Shown here piece by piece: positions 12,046 through 23,400 of a stretch of DNA of 64,000 bases. This DNA comes from Ignelater luminosus. Taxonomy: Eukaryota; Arthropoda; Insecta; Coleoptera; Elateridae. The notes below the pieces were generated by a model. It had not been told where the DNA came from. It searched no databases and saw nothing but the letters and a program-made list of their open reading frames with translations. The DNA is taken from contig VTPC01007248.1 in assembly GCA_011009095.1 (NCBI GenBank), forward strand, positions 34,654 to 98,653, read 5' to 3'. Every line of letters starts with the position of its first letter. Within the stretch, counting starts at the first letter, position 1. Position numbers and translations under genes: made by a program.

Positions 12046-13940
12046 TAGCATAAATCAGTATCAACACTGTAATATATACAGTATGTTCTATTTAGAATGA
12101 TCCACCCTTAATATCTGAAAACAAATAAAGATATTGAAATAAGAAAAAACACGTCAATATATTTATAGAGGATAACATTAGAATGCACAACTGATTCAAT
12201 CATCGAGATCGCACACATAATTTTAAAATCTTAGGCAGCATCTCCCACGTGTGATACATCTTTGAAGAGGTAATAACAATCTTTTGGCAAAAACAGAGTT
12301 CAAATGGGTCTACTAGATCACAAATTACAGTCCAAAACGTTTCGTTTTAGTGATGAGTTTAAACCTCATTAGCCAAGTAAATAGACGCTTCTCAATTATT
12401 TTGGTGTTTATTTTGGGTATGCGACAGATTAATGTAAACGTCTCTAATTGAATAATTTAAATCGAACTATCAACAGAAAGTCAAGACAATAGAAAAGGGT
12501 CAACAGAAAATGGGTAATAATTCAAAGGAAGTACCTAACCTAGAAATTTACATTAGTAGCTCAATGCGCCTTATTAAAAAGGTCAGAGCCACCTATTAGA
12601 CATATAGATAATCAAGGGGTATGACCGTAAACGATTGTATGTATTTCTTATGAAGACCACAAAACTTTCAATTTGAAAGTATAGAGCCTACACTACAAAT
12701 AACTTGAATTAAATATAATACAAATGCTTATATAAGATTTTGGCGTGTTATAATATTGGTTGTCGAGAAAAAAGGGCTGGCTTATTAAAATCATAAGACA
12801 TGATTCTGAGGTTAAGTAACACGTGCGTGAAAGCACGGCAGTGGAATGCTTTAAAATTTGACAAATTTGAACATGGTTTTTTGTCTAGTTTATACACAGT
12901 GGGTTGTATGTAGGTTATGTATAGTTATTTCTTGTGATTAATTATTAAAGTAATGTTATTTCTTGTTGGAATAATATAAAGCATGGCTAGGTAAACTAAG
13001 AATATTGATATTTATATGGAAGTTCATTAAATCTTGTCTGTGCATTCCAAATGTATTGGATCAACTACATAAATCTCTTCCTTCAATTTTTTTTTAATTA
13101 CATGAAATATCTTTTTAACATACTTTTTGATATTAGAAATTGAATAATAAAATATTCAATTTTTTAATCTATAGATAGGTCGGTAAAAAAGGCATCGTTA
13201 TGCATGGGAGTCAGATTTCCCAACATGCTTTGCAATTACTAATAAGGTCTATTCAACTTCAAATACGTGTAATGGCACTTATTCTTCGCTCAGAATTATC
13301 ATCGAAACAATTGAATAAATCATATTCTTTACTAAATTATCGCATTTCGATTTTGTGTTAATATGTTCTTTAAATGAAAAACAAGTGCACCTTTGCTTTG
13401 CATTGCATAAGGTGAATTGAACTAGTAACGTGAGTTGCTACGTTTAGATTTATCTTCAAAAATTGCTTTATTTCGTGTTGTTCCTTCACTTCTGCTTTTA
13501 CCTTCTGATTGACAGTTATATATACCAAAACAATGGAAATTTTTTTATTTACCTAGCTAATGCCATTTTAATTCTTAACTAAAATGAAGCGTTTTGTGTT
13601 GTAACTTTTAATCAAGTAGGCCGATTCGAATCTTAATTTTACTAAAACATTGTTATTGTTATTCCCTTTTTAACAAAGTATCACAAGTAGTAGGGCACCG
13701 TTTACGATCTTGAAATTATGAGTGCGAGAGCAAGCACAGCGACCTCTATGAACAAGTTAATTATGTATTCTAATGTCCCCCTCCAAAAACAGATTCATGC
13801 GTTTTTTCATATTTCGATATCTTCATTTGTCTACAAGATATTAAGAGTGGATCGTTTTAAGATGAACACACTGATTTTAATCGGTAAACAGTCTCATAGT
13901 TAAGCAAATATGTAGTGTTTTCGATAATTGCAATAATAGT
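12046..13940. other. Intergenic sequence, no gene seen
   Basis: No supported coding frame or RNA gene. One match near 12075-12110 to a CAGTATGTTCTATTTAGAAT-type end that is typical of short insect transposon remnants is the only structure noted. Confidence 0.35.
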
Positions 13941-13950
13941 TTAATGTAAA

Positions 13951-14155
13951 AGTCGTATAGGTAAGTCCAAAATCACTCTGTGTTTTGTGATCGTCGAGGT
14001 AAGAGATGCTAAATTCTTGGAATTTAACTGAGATTTCTAGAGTAAAACATTTTGTTTTGTTAAGAGTACTTTCAGACACACAGATTGTAATTTTCTGTAA
14101 CGTAAACTTCTCAAATTTTAAAAATAACATCTGAGTGCTTAGACACTGAAAAAAC
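13951..14155. repeat. Dispersed repeat A, copy 1
   Basis: Core GTCCAAAATCACTCTGTG then TTTTGTGATCGTCGAGG (13966-14009). The core recurs at 20645-20710 and 23134-23192 in the same orientation, with weaker similarity continuing for about 150 bases (AAATTTTAAAAATAA, GAGTGCTTAG-like). Family not identified; a short interspersed element is possible. Confidence 0.65.
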
Positions 14156-14204
14156 ACTTCGGTTTCGGCATTAGAGCGTTGTAACGTATTAATGAACTTT
14201 GTTT

Positions 14205-14390
14205 TTTAAAGCTCCACGACGAGTTACCATAACTGGTTCTTACTAATTTACATTTAAACTGTATTATTTGAGCTACAATTTAAGATTTCTCTTGATCCAT
14301 TCCGTTTCCGGCAATTTTAGCTAGACTGCTCGCAGGGTTTTGTTTCATCTACCAGTTGATCTTGAAATCTATTTCCTACTTATAGCAAGA
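14205..14390. repeat. Dispersed repeat B, copy 2
   Basis: Longest copy of the family also seen at 11909-12045. Its second half (14286-14385) is repeated in direct orientation at 14501-14600 at roughly three-quarters identity, by eye. Together these suggest a larger transposable element of which only pieces remain. Confidence 0.6.
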
Positions 14391-14494
14391 ATTTCGAGTT
14401 GTGACGTGTCACCGCAATATTGGTTGATTTTACTTCTTTTGAAGTTTTATCACAATTTTGTTTTTCAATAAAAGAGTTGTAGTTCTTATTTATA

Positions 14495-14610
14495 TTCAAG
14501 ATTCCTCTTGATCCACCTTCGCCTACGGTACTTTGAACTAGGCTGCTGGCAGGATTTATTTTACTTAGCAGTTGATCTTCAAATCCATTTTCTACCACAG
14601 CAGTCTGCAC
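14495..14610. repeat. Dispersed repeat B, partial copy 3
   Basis: Direct repeat of 14286-14385, sharing CTCTTGATCCA, TAGGCTGCTGGCAGG-like and CAGTTGATCTTCAAATC-like segments. A 76-codon frame on the - strand (14610-14380) covers it and reads VENGFEDQLLSKINPASS; equivalent residues (FEDQLID-TKP) can be read in copy 2. The repeat may therefore derive from a coding part of an element I do not recognise. Confidence 0.55.
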
Positions 14611-14619
14611 TTAGAGTAA

Positions 14620-16890
14620 GTCAGTATCAAATCCATATTACTAGGCGTAGAACATTTCTAGACCGAAAGAGTTTATACGCGCACCTGTAACAGCCACGAA
14701 CCCGTCAATCGCGTGAATATAATCTGAGTAAAGTCGAAGTGTACGCGGTCGGATACTAAAACTGGTCTGCTTTATACCAAATGCATTTATTTCTCGATAA
14801 CGATATGCTGACTAGCGACGTTTAGTTTTCTTTCGCAGTAATTTTGTGCTATTAGTAGAATTGGCATGATTAAAATATAATGATTAAAATAAAGCGAAAT
14901 AAAAAATGTATTAACCTTAAATAACTGATAATTTGATCTTAACGTCTAATTGATGCATAAAATACGAATACGCCCAAACTGTTCATCAACACTTGATAGT
15001 ATATTTATGTTCTAAGGTTACATATTACATACCGCAACATACATTTGAATGAGTCTTAATTAAACAATCTGATAGCAGATATGGTTTTAAGTAATTTGAT
15101 ACCAATCAGGCAAATATTTACACCCAGAGTTTTGAGACTGGTGTCTTAAGTACCTCTCGGAAAAAAAAGATACCAAGTTGATACGTAGATTGTACTTCCA
15201 ATGGACTTAATTAACTGCTTTACAGTAGCTAAAGATAATTTCAGCAAACAAGATTAAATTTCCTATCATTATAGTTATCTCTTAAAGAAACAAAGGTATA
15301 GACAAGGAGACTTTTAATGTGTTTTACAGAAAGATGGAATCTACCAATACCAGTAAGTTCAACAAAACATCGTAAATGAGATGATTTAGGGCATATTAAA
15401 AATCTGATTTATTGAATATTGGACCATTTCTACGACTTTTCAACAAATTCATTAAAAGCTATACACGGTCTTTTATTTTACAGAATCCTACCGATAATAA
15501 AAGGGTAATCAAATGTTTAGGTTTACGATGTTATGCAACCATCAAATACGTCTTATACTCTTAGATGGAATCTAATGTGGTACAATTTCAGATAAACGTA
15601 ACGTAAAATTAATTTTGCAAATTACTTTTACGAAACAAAGAAGAATGTTGGAATAATAATACACAGACAAAGAAAATTACATCATCAACTGAGACATAGT
15701 TTAGGGTACGGGTGTAATTTGGGTTGCATACACAAAAAGTACATGTTTATCAAATAATTATTTCAATAAAAAAAATAGGAAGAACGCAGAAAAAAGTCAA
15801 TTAAATAAACGCTTAGTATTTTAATAATACGATAGTATGAATTACTGACCTCTGATGTATACGCACCAAAAGTATAGTTGTCGCGTGAAAATAAATAATT
15901 TAGTTCAGTTGGAGTTCTCAAAGAAAATTGTGAACATATTGAAAGTGGAACTCATGAATAATATATTTTCATAAAATATTAATAAAAGTGTTGATTTTAT
16001 AATGAAGTGTTGTGTTGATTTATATACAATTATCGCTGTTTCTTTCGTTTTACAAACTTGTATTCAGTTTGAGTTCTTGATTAAAATCAATTTAAATACT
16101 ATTATATAAAATAAATGAATTATTCACAAAAGATAATTCTATATTGCTGCATCGCACAAATGGCAAGTCTTTAAATAATAACTAAAAGAAAAAAAATACT
16201 AAATACTACTACCTCTTTTCAACTATCTTTAATAGGTATGTATACATCCCAGGATAATGTAGGTAATTTATCACAAAAGTCTATTAAATTGACATATTAT
16301 TCAGCAAAATTAAAACCAATTAGGACTCTTCACATTAATTCGACGAATGGTGACTGTTAATACTGGATTTCTGATATTACTATTTGTTTAATTTAAGCTT
16401 ATCAGTGCCACGTAATCACTTGTGCATTATTATTATTATTAATTTTATTTAATCACCTTCAGCTTTATGGCGTGCAGTACTAACGGCGATTTAAAATTTT
16501 CGCATATTATTATTATTGTTATTATTATGCAAATAAATTTTTCTCTTTTCTCTGGTTTATTAATTGAAAATTTAGAATATGTATGTCTGTGTTTTAACAA
16601 CTAACAATGTGCAAATAGTTATTTATTATTATAATAATTATTATTTCTGAGTTTAATTTAGCCATCTTATTGTATTGCAATCTCGTTTCTATCCAAGAAA
16701 GAAATTTAGGTACCTAACGAATGAATTAGATCTTATTCAACACCCAAAATATGAAGAATGTATGTAGTTTTTTAAATTTTCTTCCATCGTCGCTTCCAGT
16801 CTGCTATTTTCTACATTTACATCATGTTTCTGTAAAAAACCTCTTCGTCATTTTATTCATTACTAATTATTCACGACGTACCTGTAATTG
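14620..16890. other. Intergenic / probable Shab 3' untranslated region
   Basis: No coding frame supported. The part just below 16890 follows the Shab stop on the - strand and must include its 3' untranslated sequence. It contains AATAAA hexamers on the - strand (for example near 16440 and 16620), and TTA/ATT-rich microsatellites at about 16425-16450 and 16506-16530. The transcript end cannot be fixed from sequence alone. Confidence 0.4.
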
Positions 16891-17456
16891 CTACGAGGAC
16901 GGATCCGGCCCTTTAGGGACAAAATTCGGTTGTCTGGATGTTGAAACAACCACTGGAGTCGGGGTGTGCAGAAGTAGTCGGGTTTCTTCAGTTGGAGAAT
17001 GATCCATGGGTGGTGGTGGTGGACATATGTATAATGGTAAATCACGAACACTACCACTGCACTCTTTTAGTTTATGATCGATCACATATTCACTTTGTCT
17101 ATCTTTGGATATAATATCGTCGAGTAAAAACAAAGGAGATTTTAAAGTTCGCGTTTTATCTAAGTCGTGTTGACTTGAAAGAGGAAGAGATTTAGTGAGA
17201 GTTCTCTGCGGACGATGCTTGACAGGTGGTGACGATAAACGTTTGCTCGGTGATGAGTACTCGCTTCCTGAACCCACGTCTATGCCAGAAGTACTATCCG
17301 ATATGAGACGTTCGCTTTCCGGATCCCCGTTACGGTGACTTCCGCCATCAGATTTCTTTAGAATTGACTTAGAACGGCGGTGATGGTCCAACTGTGAACT
17401 AGTTCGACTGTCCATAGAATCTACGGACAGGGAAGATTTGCTACCACCATTTTTGC
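16891..17456 (-). CDS. Shab: Shab coding exon 7: C-terminal end
   Basis: Begins after a TCCATAG acceptor (17458-17457), joins in phase ([18 protein letters not shown]) and ends at TAG 16893-16891. It encodes 187 residues: a Ser/Arg-rich stretch with likely phosphosites, then a proline run in [16 protein letters not shown]. The last residues are KGPDPSS. A consensus donor (CAG then GTACGT) lies 9 bases past the stop, so the 3' untranslated region may itself be spliced. Confidence 0.88.
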
Positions 17457-20400
17457 CTATGGATAAAATAACTTAATATTCTCATATTAATTTTCAATTG
17501 ACACACCGAAACTAAACTAAAAGAGTAAGGTACAGAAATGTTAGATCATTCTACAAACAATGCAGTTTTTCATAAAATAAATTAAAATTATATCAGTTTG
17601 CTGTATTGCCTATGTTGAACTATAGTTCAATGAAATGTTTGTCATCGACCGAAGCGCAAAATAAGTACTCAGATTAAATTTTAATATGCTGTCATGAAAA
17701 TTGACGTCTTGTCAAATTATAGAGTTACATCACTTTCCTTTTGCCTAAATTACCATCTATGTTGGTAGAATCAAAGTTCTATCACTAAGGCTATAGCCCT
17801 TCATTGGTCGATCCAAGCAAAATTAGGCAAAAGTCGTTTAACACCTAAGAAGCTAAGTAACCAACCAGTCTACTGTCTTGTTGTCAAGACAAATTTTAAT
17901 TTCAAACAAAATCTTAATTTTTGGCTTCTTTTCGATTTTTTAGTCTGTCCATATTAAAACAATTATTGATTGACTTTGATCTTTTACAATTTTCAGTATG
18001 AAATCTGAAATTGTGTCAATGATTTTTCGGTTTTGTCTACTTTTGCAGAATGGTATTTTAGCTTGTTAAGTAAATTACTACTAACCAAGATGATTTAAGT
18101 ACATTTCATAAATGCTATAGTTTAAATCTTATTGATATTTGACGCTTAAGACGCTAGCGATTTTTACTCAAAGGTTGGCAGAAAGTAAGGTATTAGTAGA
18201 TAAAAAAGATAGTAACAAAACAATACCCAAATCAAATGCCTTTCAATTCCTCTAACTTCTTCAAAGACTTATACTACTGAATTCCTATACATAGTGGTGT
18301 TTAGAGTGTTGTGATTCCGACTTAAAACGTGTCGGATTTTTAGGCCAAAATTTATTACTTACTTATTTTGTATTGTGAAATTTAACACAGTCGAAACTCA
18401 TTTGTAATTGATTTTTAATGAGAGATGTAGAGTAATCAGTGTGGACTGATATCTCAAAACTCTATCTAACTCTGTAAGTCACTTATCAATACACTAAAGC
18501 TACGTTTACTATTAGTGTTAAATCAGAGACCATAAATATATTCCTAGAGTTTAGTTTTGTGTTCTTTTTCACAGCGTTAGATTCCTCATCAAGAACTTTT
18601 TCCTTTTCTTTTTTGCTCGAACTGTGCAGATTCCACCATGAAACCTATTCTTCTTTTTTTTCTCCAATTTGCTTCATTTCTTGGATTATACAAACTCTGT
18701 TCACTTTCTTTCTTCTATAGGTCAAGTATTATATCCTGTACAGAACCTATTTTATTACCTTTCTTCTTTTGTATAAATTACCTAGATTCTACCTGAGATC
18801 TATTTTTCTTTTTTTCTTCCATTTGTTTCATTTTTTGGATTGTTTAGAGCACATTCAGAGTCCATCTTTCTTCTTTTTGTTGGCCAAATGTGCAGGTTCC
18901 ATGGAATGGAATTTATCTTTCTATTTTCTCTATATTCTACCATCCATTCAAACTTGATTCTGATTCTATATTCTTGGAAATCTCATCTGGGATCTGTTTT
19001 TATTCCTCCTTGTTTAAGCTTTCTCTCCTTGTTCTTGTCCTATTTCGCATTGTTGCTTAGCAGTTCTTAAATAAACCATAAATTGTCAAAAGTATTATAT
19101 TAATATTACGTCACCTTGGTCCAAATAATTTTTCCATATTAACCACCAACTGATGAACACTACGAGCTTGCTATTCATTTTATCAAAACATACAGTAGTA
19201 ACTTCAAGATTATAAGATCAAATTTTCTCATCAGTAGACATGGAGCGTATCGTTAATATCAACTACGATGACATGTTACGAGATCATAAAGTCTTTTTTC
19301 AATTTAGAATTTTATTATTTCTAGCATGTATGAAAAACTGCATTGTTAATAAAAAGAAACAACTTGATATAACAATTAATGACTACTTACCAGATCTAGA
19401 TCCGCTCAGAGCATGAAGGCCAAAAAGATGCTGATTAAATATTCTAGAAGCTGATGCAAAACCTTTAGTTGGAATAAATGAAGATTTCTTGGTATTTCGT
19501 TTGCCCTCTAAACTTTCTTGAGACTGTCGATCTAACCCAAACCTCGTTCTAGGTCGACTAGTCTGCAACACCAAAAAGAAAATTTAAAATTCACTGTATT
19601 CTAATACGATAACAAAATTTTTAGTCTATTTAAGGTTCTTTTTTATTTAAATTGATTGTTACCTGCTGAAATCGTGTTTTTCTATGTTTTGGTTGTGGAG
19701 AGTCATTCAGACTAACTCTGCTTCCTCGATCAATACCTCCAAATCCTCTATAGCTTTCTTCAATGGGCGTGGTACCTAAGCTCCTCAAACCAGTATCACC
19801 GGACGCAGATTTTTTCACTGCTGTTCCTAACCCGATACTGGGAGCAGGAATGGTAGGACTATTATCGCCACTTTTATCCAACGGATTTACATACAGGTTG
19901 CTATCGATTGCGCACGACGGATCTGCTATGTTCGAAGTTAGATCTCCTTGTGAATGGTAAGGGTGCGTGTTGCAACTAGCGAAAGTGTCCGAACTGTCCA
20001 TACTACCCATATCCGCGTTGTTATTGTTGTTGTTGTTATTGTTATTATTGTTTATGACTGGTTTTAATTTGACATCGAAATCCCCAAACGGATTGAAGGT
20101 TTCACCTGCTCCAGTTTTTAATGTTTTCATTTCTAAACAAACTGGATTTCGAAAATCACTCGTTCCCAAAGGCATCAAGTTTTCTGCATCGACGAATTCT
20201 TTGTAGTCCTAGAGAAATAATCACAGTTGTAAAAACAATCGTTATTGTAACTGCATCTTTTTAATACAAATACATATTTTGAAATAATGCATTTAGTTCT
20301 TTTAATTAGTAATATGTATTTGTTATAATAGCATTGCCTATTGTGTTGAATTTAAAGTATGCACAAACTGAGAAGGAAGACTTAATCTTCTGAAAACAAA

Positions 20401-23400
20401 ACTATTTAGTAAGTTCTTTATAAAAACGGCATAAAAGAGCTGAAAAGTAGTTCAAAACCTCACTGGTCTAAAGAAAATAAAGTTAATAATTTATATTTTC
20501 ATATCGTAGCTGCTTATCCTTCTGTAAGATAGAAAAGTTATTCAGTTATTTTTAGGGCCAGTTTTGTTTGTTACAATAAATTTTGTTTTTATGTTTTTCA
20601 TGTAAATTACATATTAAGTCGTAACACACGATACGCACTAATAGTAGAGTGGTATAGGTAGGTCCAGAATCACTCTGCGGTTTGTGATCGTCGAGGAGCG
20701 AGATGGAGCTGAGTTGAAATTCATAGAATAAAACATTTAATGTTCTTGCTTTTTTTTATTTATTTATTTTCAATTTTTTAAATTTCAACAATGATATTTG
20801 AATATCCATAAGCATCCATTAGACTAGTCAGTTCAAACTGTAGAAACAGCTTCTAATTTAATATAAGAAGAAAGCTAAACACAGACTCGTTTGTTATTTC
20901 TTGACAAGACTAAGAGGAAATGTAGGTAAAACTATATATTGTGGATACAATTATTGATATTACTTATAGTAAAATTTATTTTGTATCATCAAATTGAACG
21001 ATAGATATAAAGCAATTACTAAGCAAAACCATGATTGGAATTTCTCTAGATTCTATGAAAAGAAACTGAATTCTTTCAAGTACTAGAAAGTTACTTCTGT
21101 TTCAGAAATAGACGACCCTGTATAACTTAAGGCATTTGGAATTCGCATTAATATATTTCAACGCCGATTTGATTTTTTTCTAGTTATAAATTATTTATCA
21201 ACCTAGACGGCTGAAACGCAAATAAAACAAAATTGAGAAAGGTAAAGGCTGAAATATTAATGTAACTGTAAAAAGTAAATGGGTTGCAATAAAAAGTTAA
21301 TAAAAACAGCGAGGAAACGAAAAATTTCAAACAAGACAATTAGAGAATATAAAAATAAATCATAAAAGCGTAAGAATAACAATAACATTATCAAAACAAG
21401 AAGAAGAAGCTAAGAGAAATATTCGTTTAGTCAAACAAGATATACAGAGTGTCTATAAACAACTGTATGCACAGAAATAACATAATTTCAAGGCAAACAG
21501 GTTTAATTAATTAATTGGATTGACTTGATGTAATTTAATTAATTAATCTTCCTTCTCCGATAGTGCATTTATTAATCAACATTTTAATGTGTTTGTGTTA
21601 GTAAAAACTCCTAAAAATATCATATTCTGTTTCTATTTTAAATACTATAAAAAGGGATATAGTAGTAGATAATGTAGAAAATTAGGTACACATAACACAT
21701 ATAGATATTTAAAAAAAGATATGACTAATCTACAACAGTGCATTAATGAACGAGGCAATATTTAAAAAATTTACTACGTGCAGACGTGATTTTTATCTAA
21801 GCTTAGCGTGCAAAATTTATATTTAAAACATTTACAAACCTTTAAATAATTTTCTGTTTTTACAACAACTGTTATGTGTAACTGTTCTTTTATTTTTAGT
21901 TTTTAATTTCAAGTTTAATTTTAAAAGATGAAAATTTGTTGAAATGTTTTTTATTTCGAAATGAGTGTCTGCTTGTGTAAAAATATTAAAATCATAATAA
22001 AACCAAACGAAATAGACAAAGTACAAACAAGTCACAAAACAATCAACTTCATGTAAAAAGCGCAAGTTGAGACAGAGAAATGTTAAGTTTTGATTAGGTT
22101 TTTTTTGTAGCTGAAAGAAAGAGAGTAGTGAAATATGGTTTAGTCATAGGATCGGCGTATGATTTGTTTTATCCCGACACTGATTACCAGAGGGAGAACT
22201 CACCTGGTGTTAACGTTTGAAAGTAGAAATGGCAATGGAAACGCTACTACACATTTTTGGCACGAAGTGGAATACATTCCCCCCGGCATCTTCCATCTTT
22301 ACATTCCTGTAACGCAGTATACTACGCTCAAATAATTCGATTTTTGAAATTTGTAACCCATCAAGAGCTTTTGTATGTATTAACAATAAGCTCTCTCTAT
22401 ATGTTTTTTAGTTTTTGATGAAAATGTTAGACACAACACGGATGATAAACAAAACAAAAAATTAACTAAAAACACAACAGAACTGGAAACTAAAAGCATA
22501 GAAAGAGTGGTGTATTTATGGTGTATGAAAACAGTGCGTTTTCTTGATAGTAAGATGTTAGATTCGATTTGTCCTGTAATTTTGTTTAATGAATCTATCA
22601 AATAAGCTACTGGGAACTTACAGTCTAGATTCTCCCTGTAGTTTGGTTGATAGAACACTTACTGGTCTTAAATCCAAAATTTCAAGTAAATTTTGAATTC
22701 ACGTAGTAGTTGTCCCTTCTAAACTTCTAATTGTAACTTTATTTAAAAAGAAAGCCAATGAAGAGCATGGTCACTACATAGACATGAACATTTTATTGGA
22801 GGTGAAACATGCACATAGACATACAGAAATATTTGAAAGCAGTTAGCGTTTTACTCTTATTTTGATATCTTTTTATATTTTAAGCAATACAGAGAGGATC
22901 GTTCATAAAGTAAAGCAACAATATATCAGCTAAAAACCTTCAATAAAAATTTTACTGAAGACTTAGCTATAAAAACGTTACACTCTTCTTGTAAACAAAA
23001 CGCTTATGTATACCAAGCTATAAATGAGACGGTGAAATAAAACTTCATTCCGCTCATAAAAGGCTGTAAGTTACTCAAAGGTTTTTGTAACTAAAATATA
23101 AAGTTATAACACAAAATACCGAATAGTGTAACATCAGAGTGGCACAGGTTGGTCCAAAATCACTTTGTATCTTGTGATCCTCGAAGGACGGAAGCTGTAT
23201 GTACGTCTAGAGTTGAGCTGAGATTTGTATTTTTTGTCAGGTGAGTTTTCCAAATTTTGAAAATATTGCTTAAGTTGCGTGGTTGGCAAATTTTAGAAAT
23301 CCTTGATTTATGGTTTACGTCCACTCAAAACTTCAGTGGAAAGCTATTCGTACCAATCTGCTTGCACCCCATACCCAAACGCTCTCTCCTACTATAGTCA

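Noticed and set aside
19967..20206. + strand frame with a long leucine run
   Set aside because: It is the reverse reading of the Shab poly-Asn repeat.
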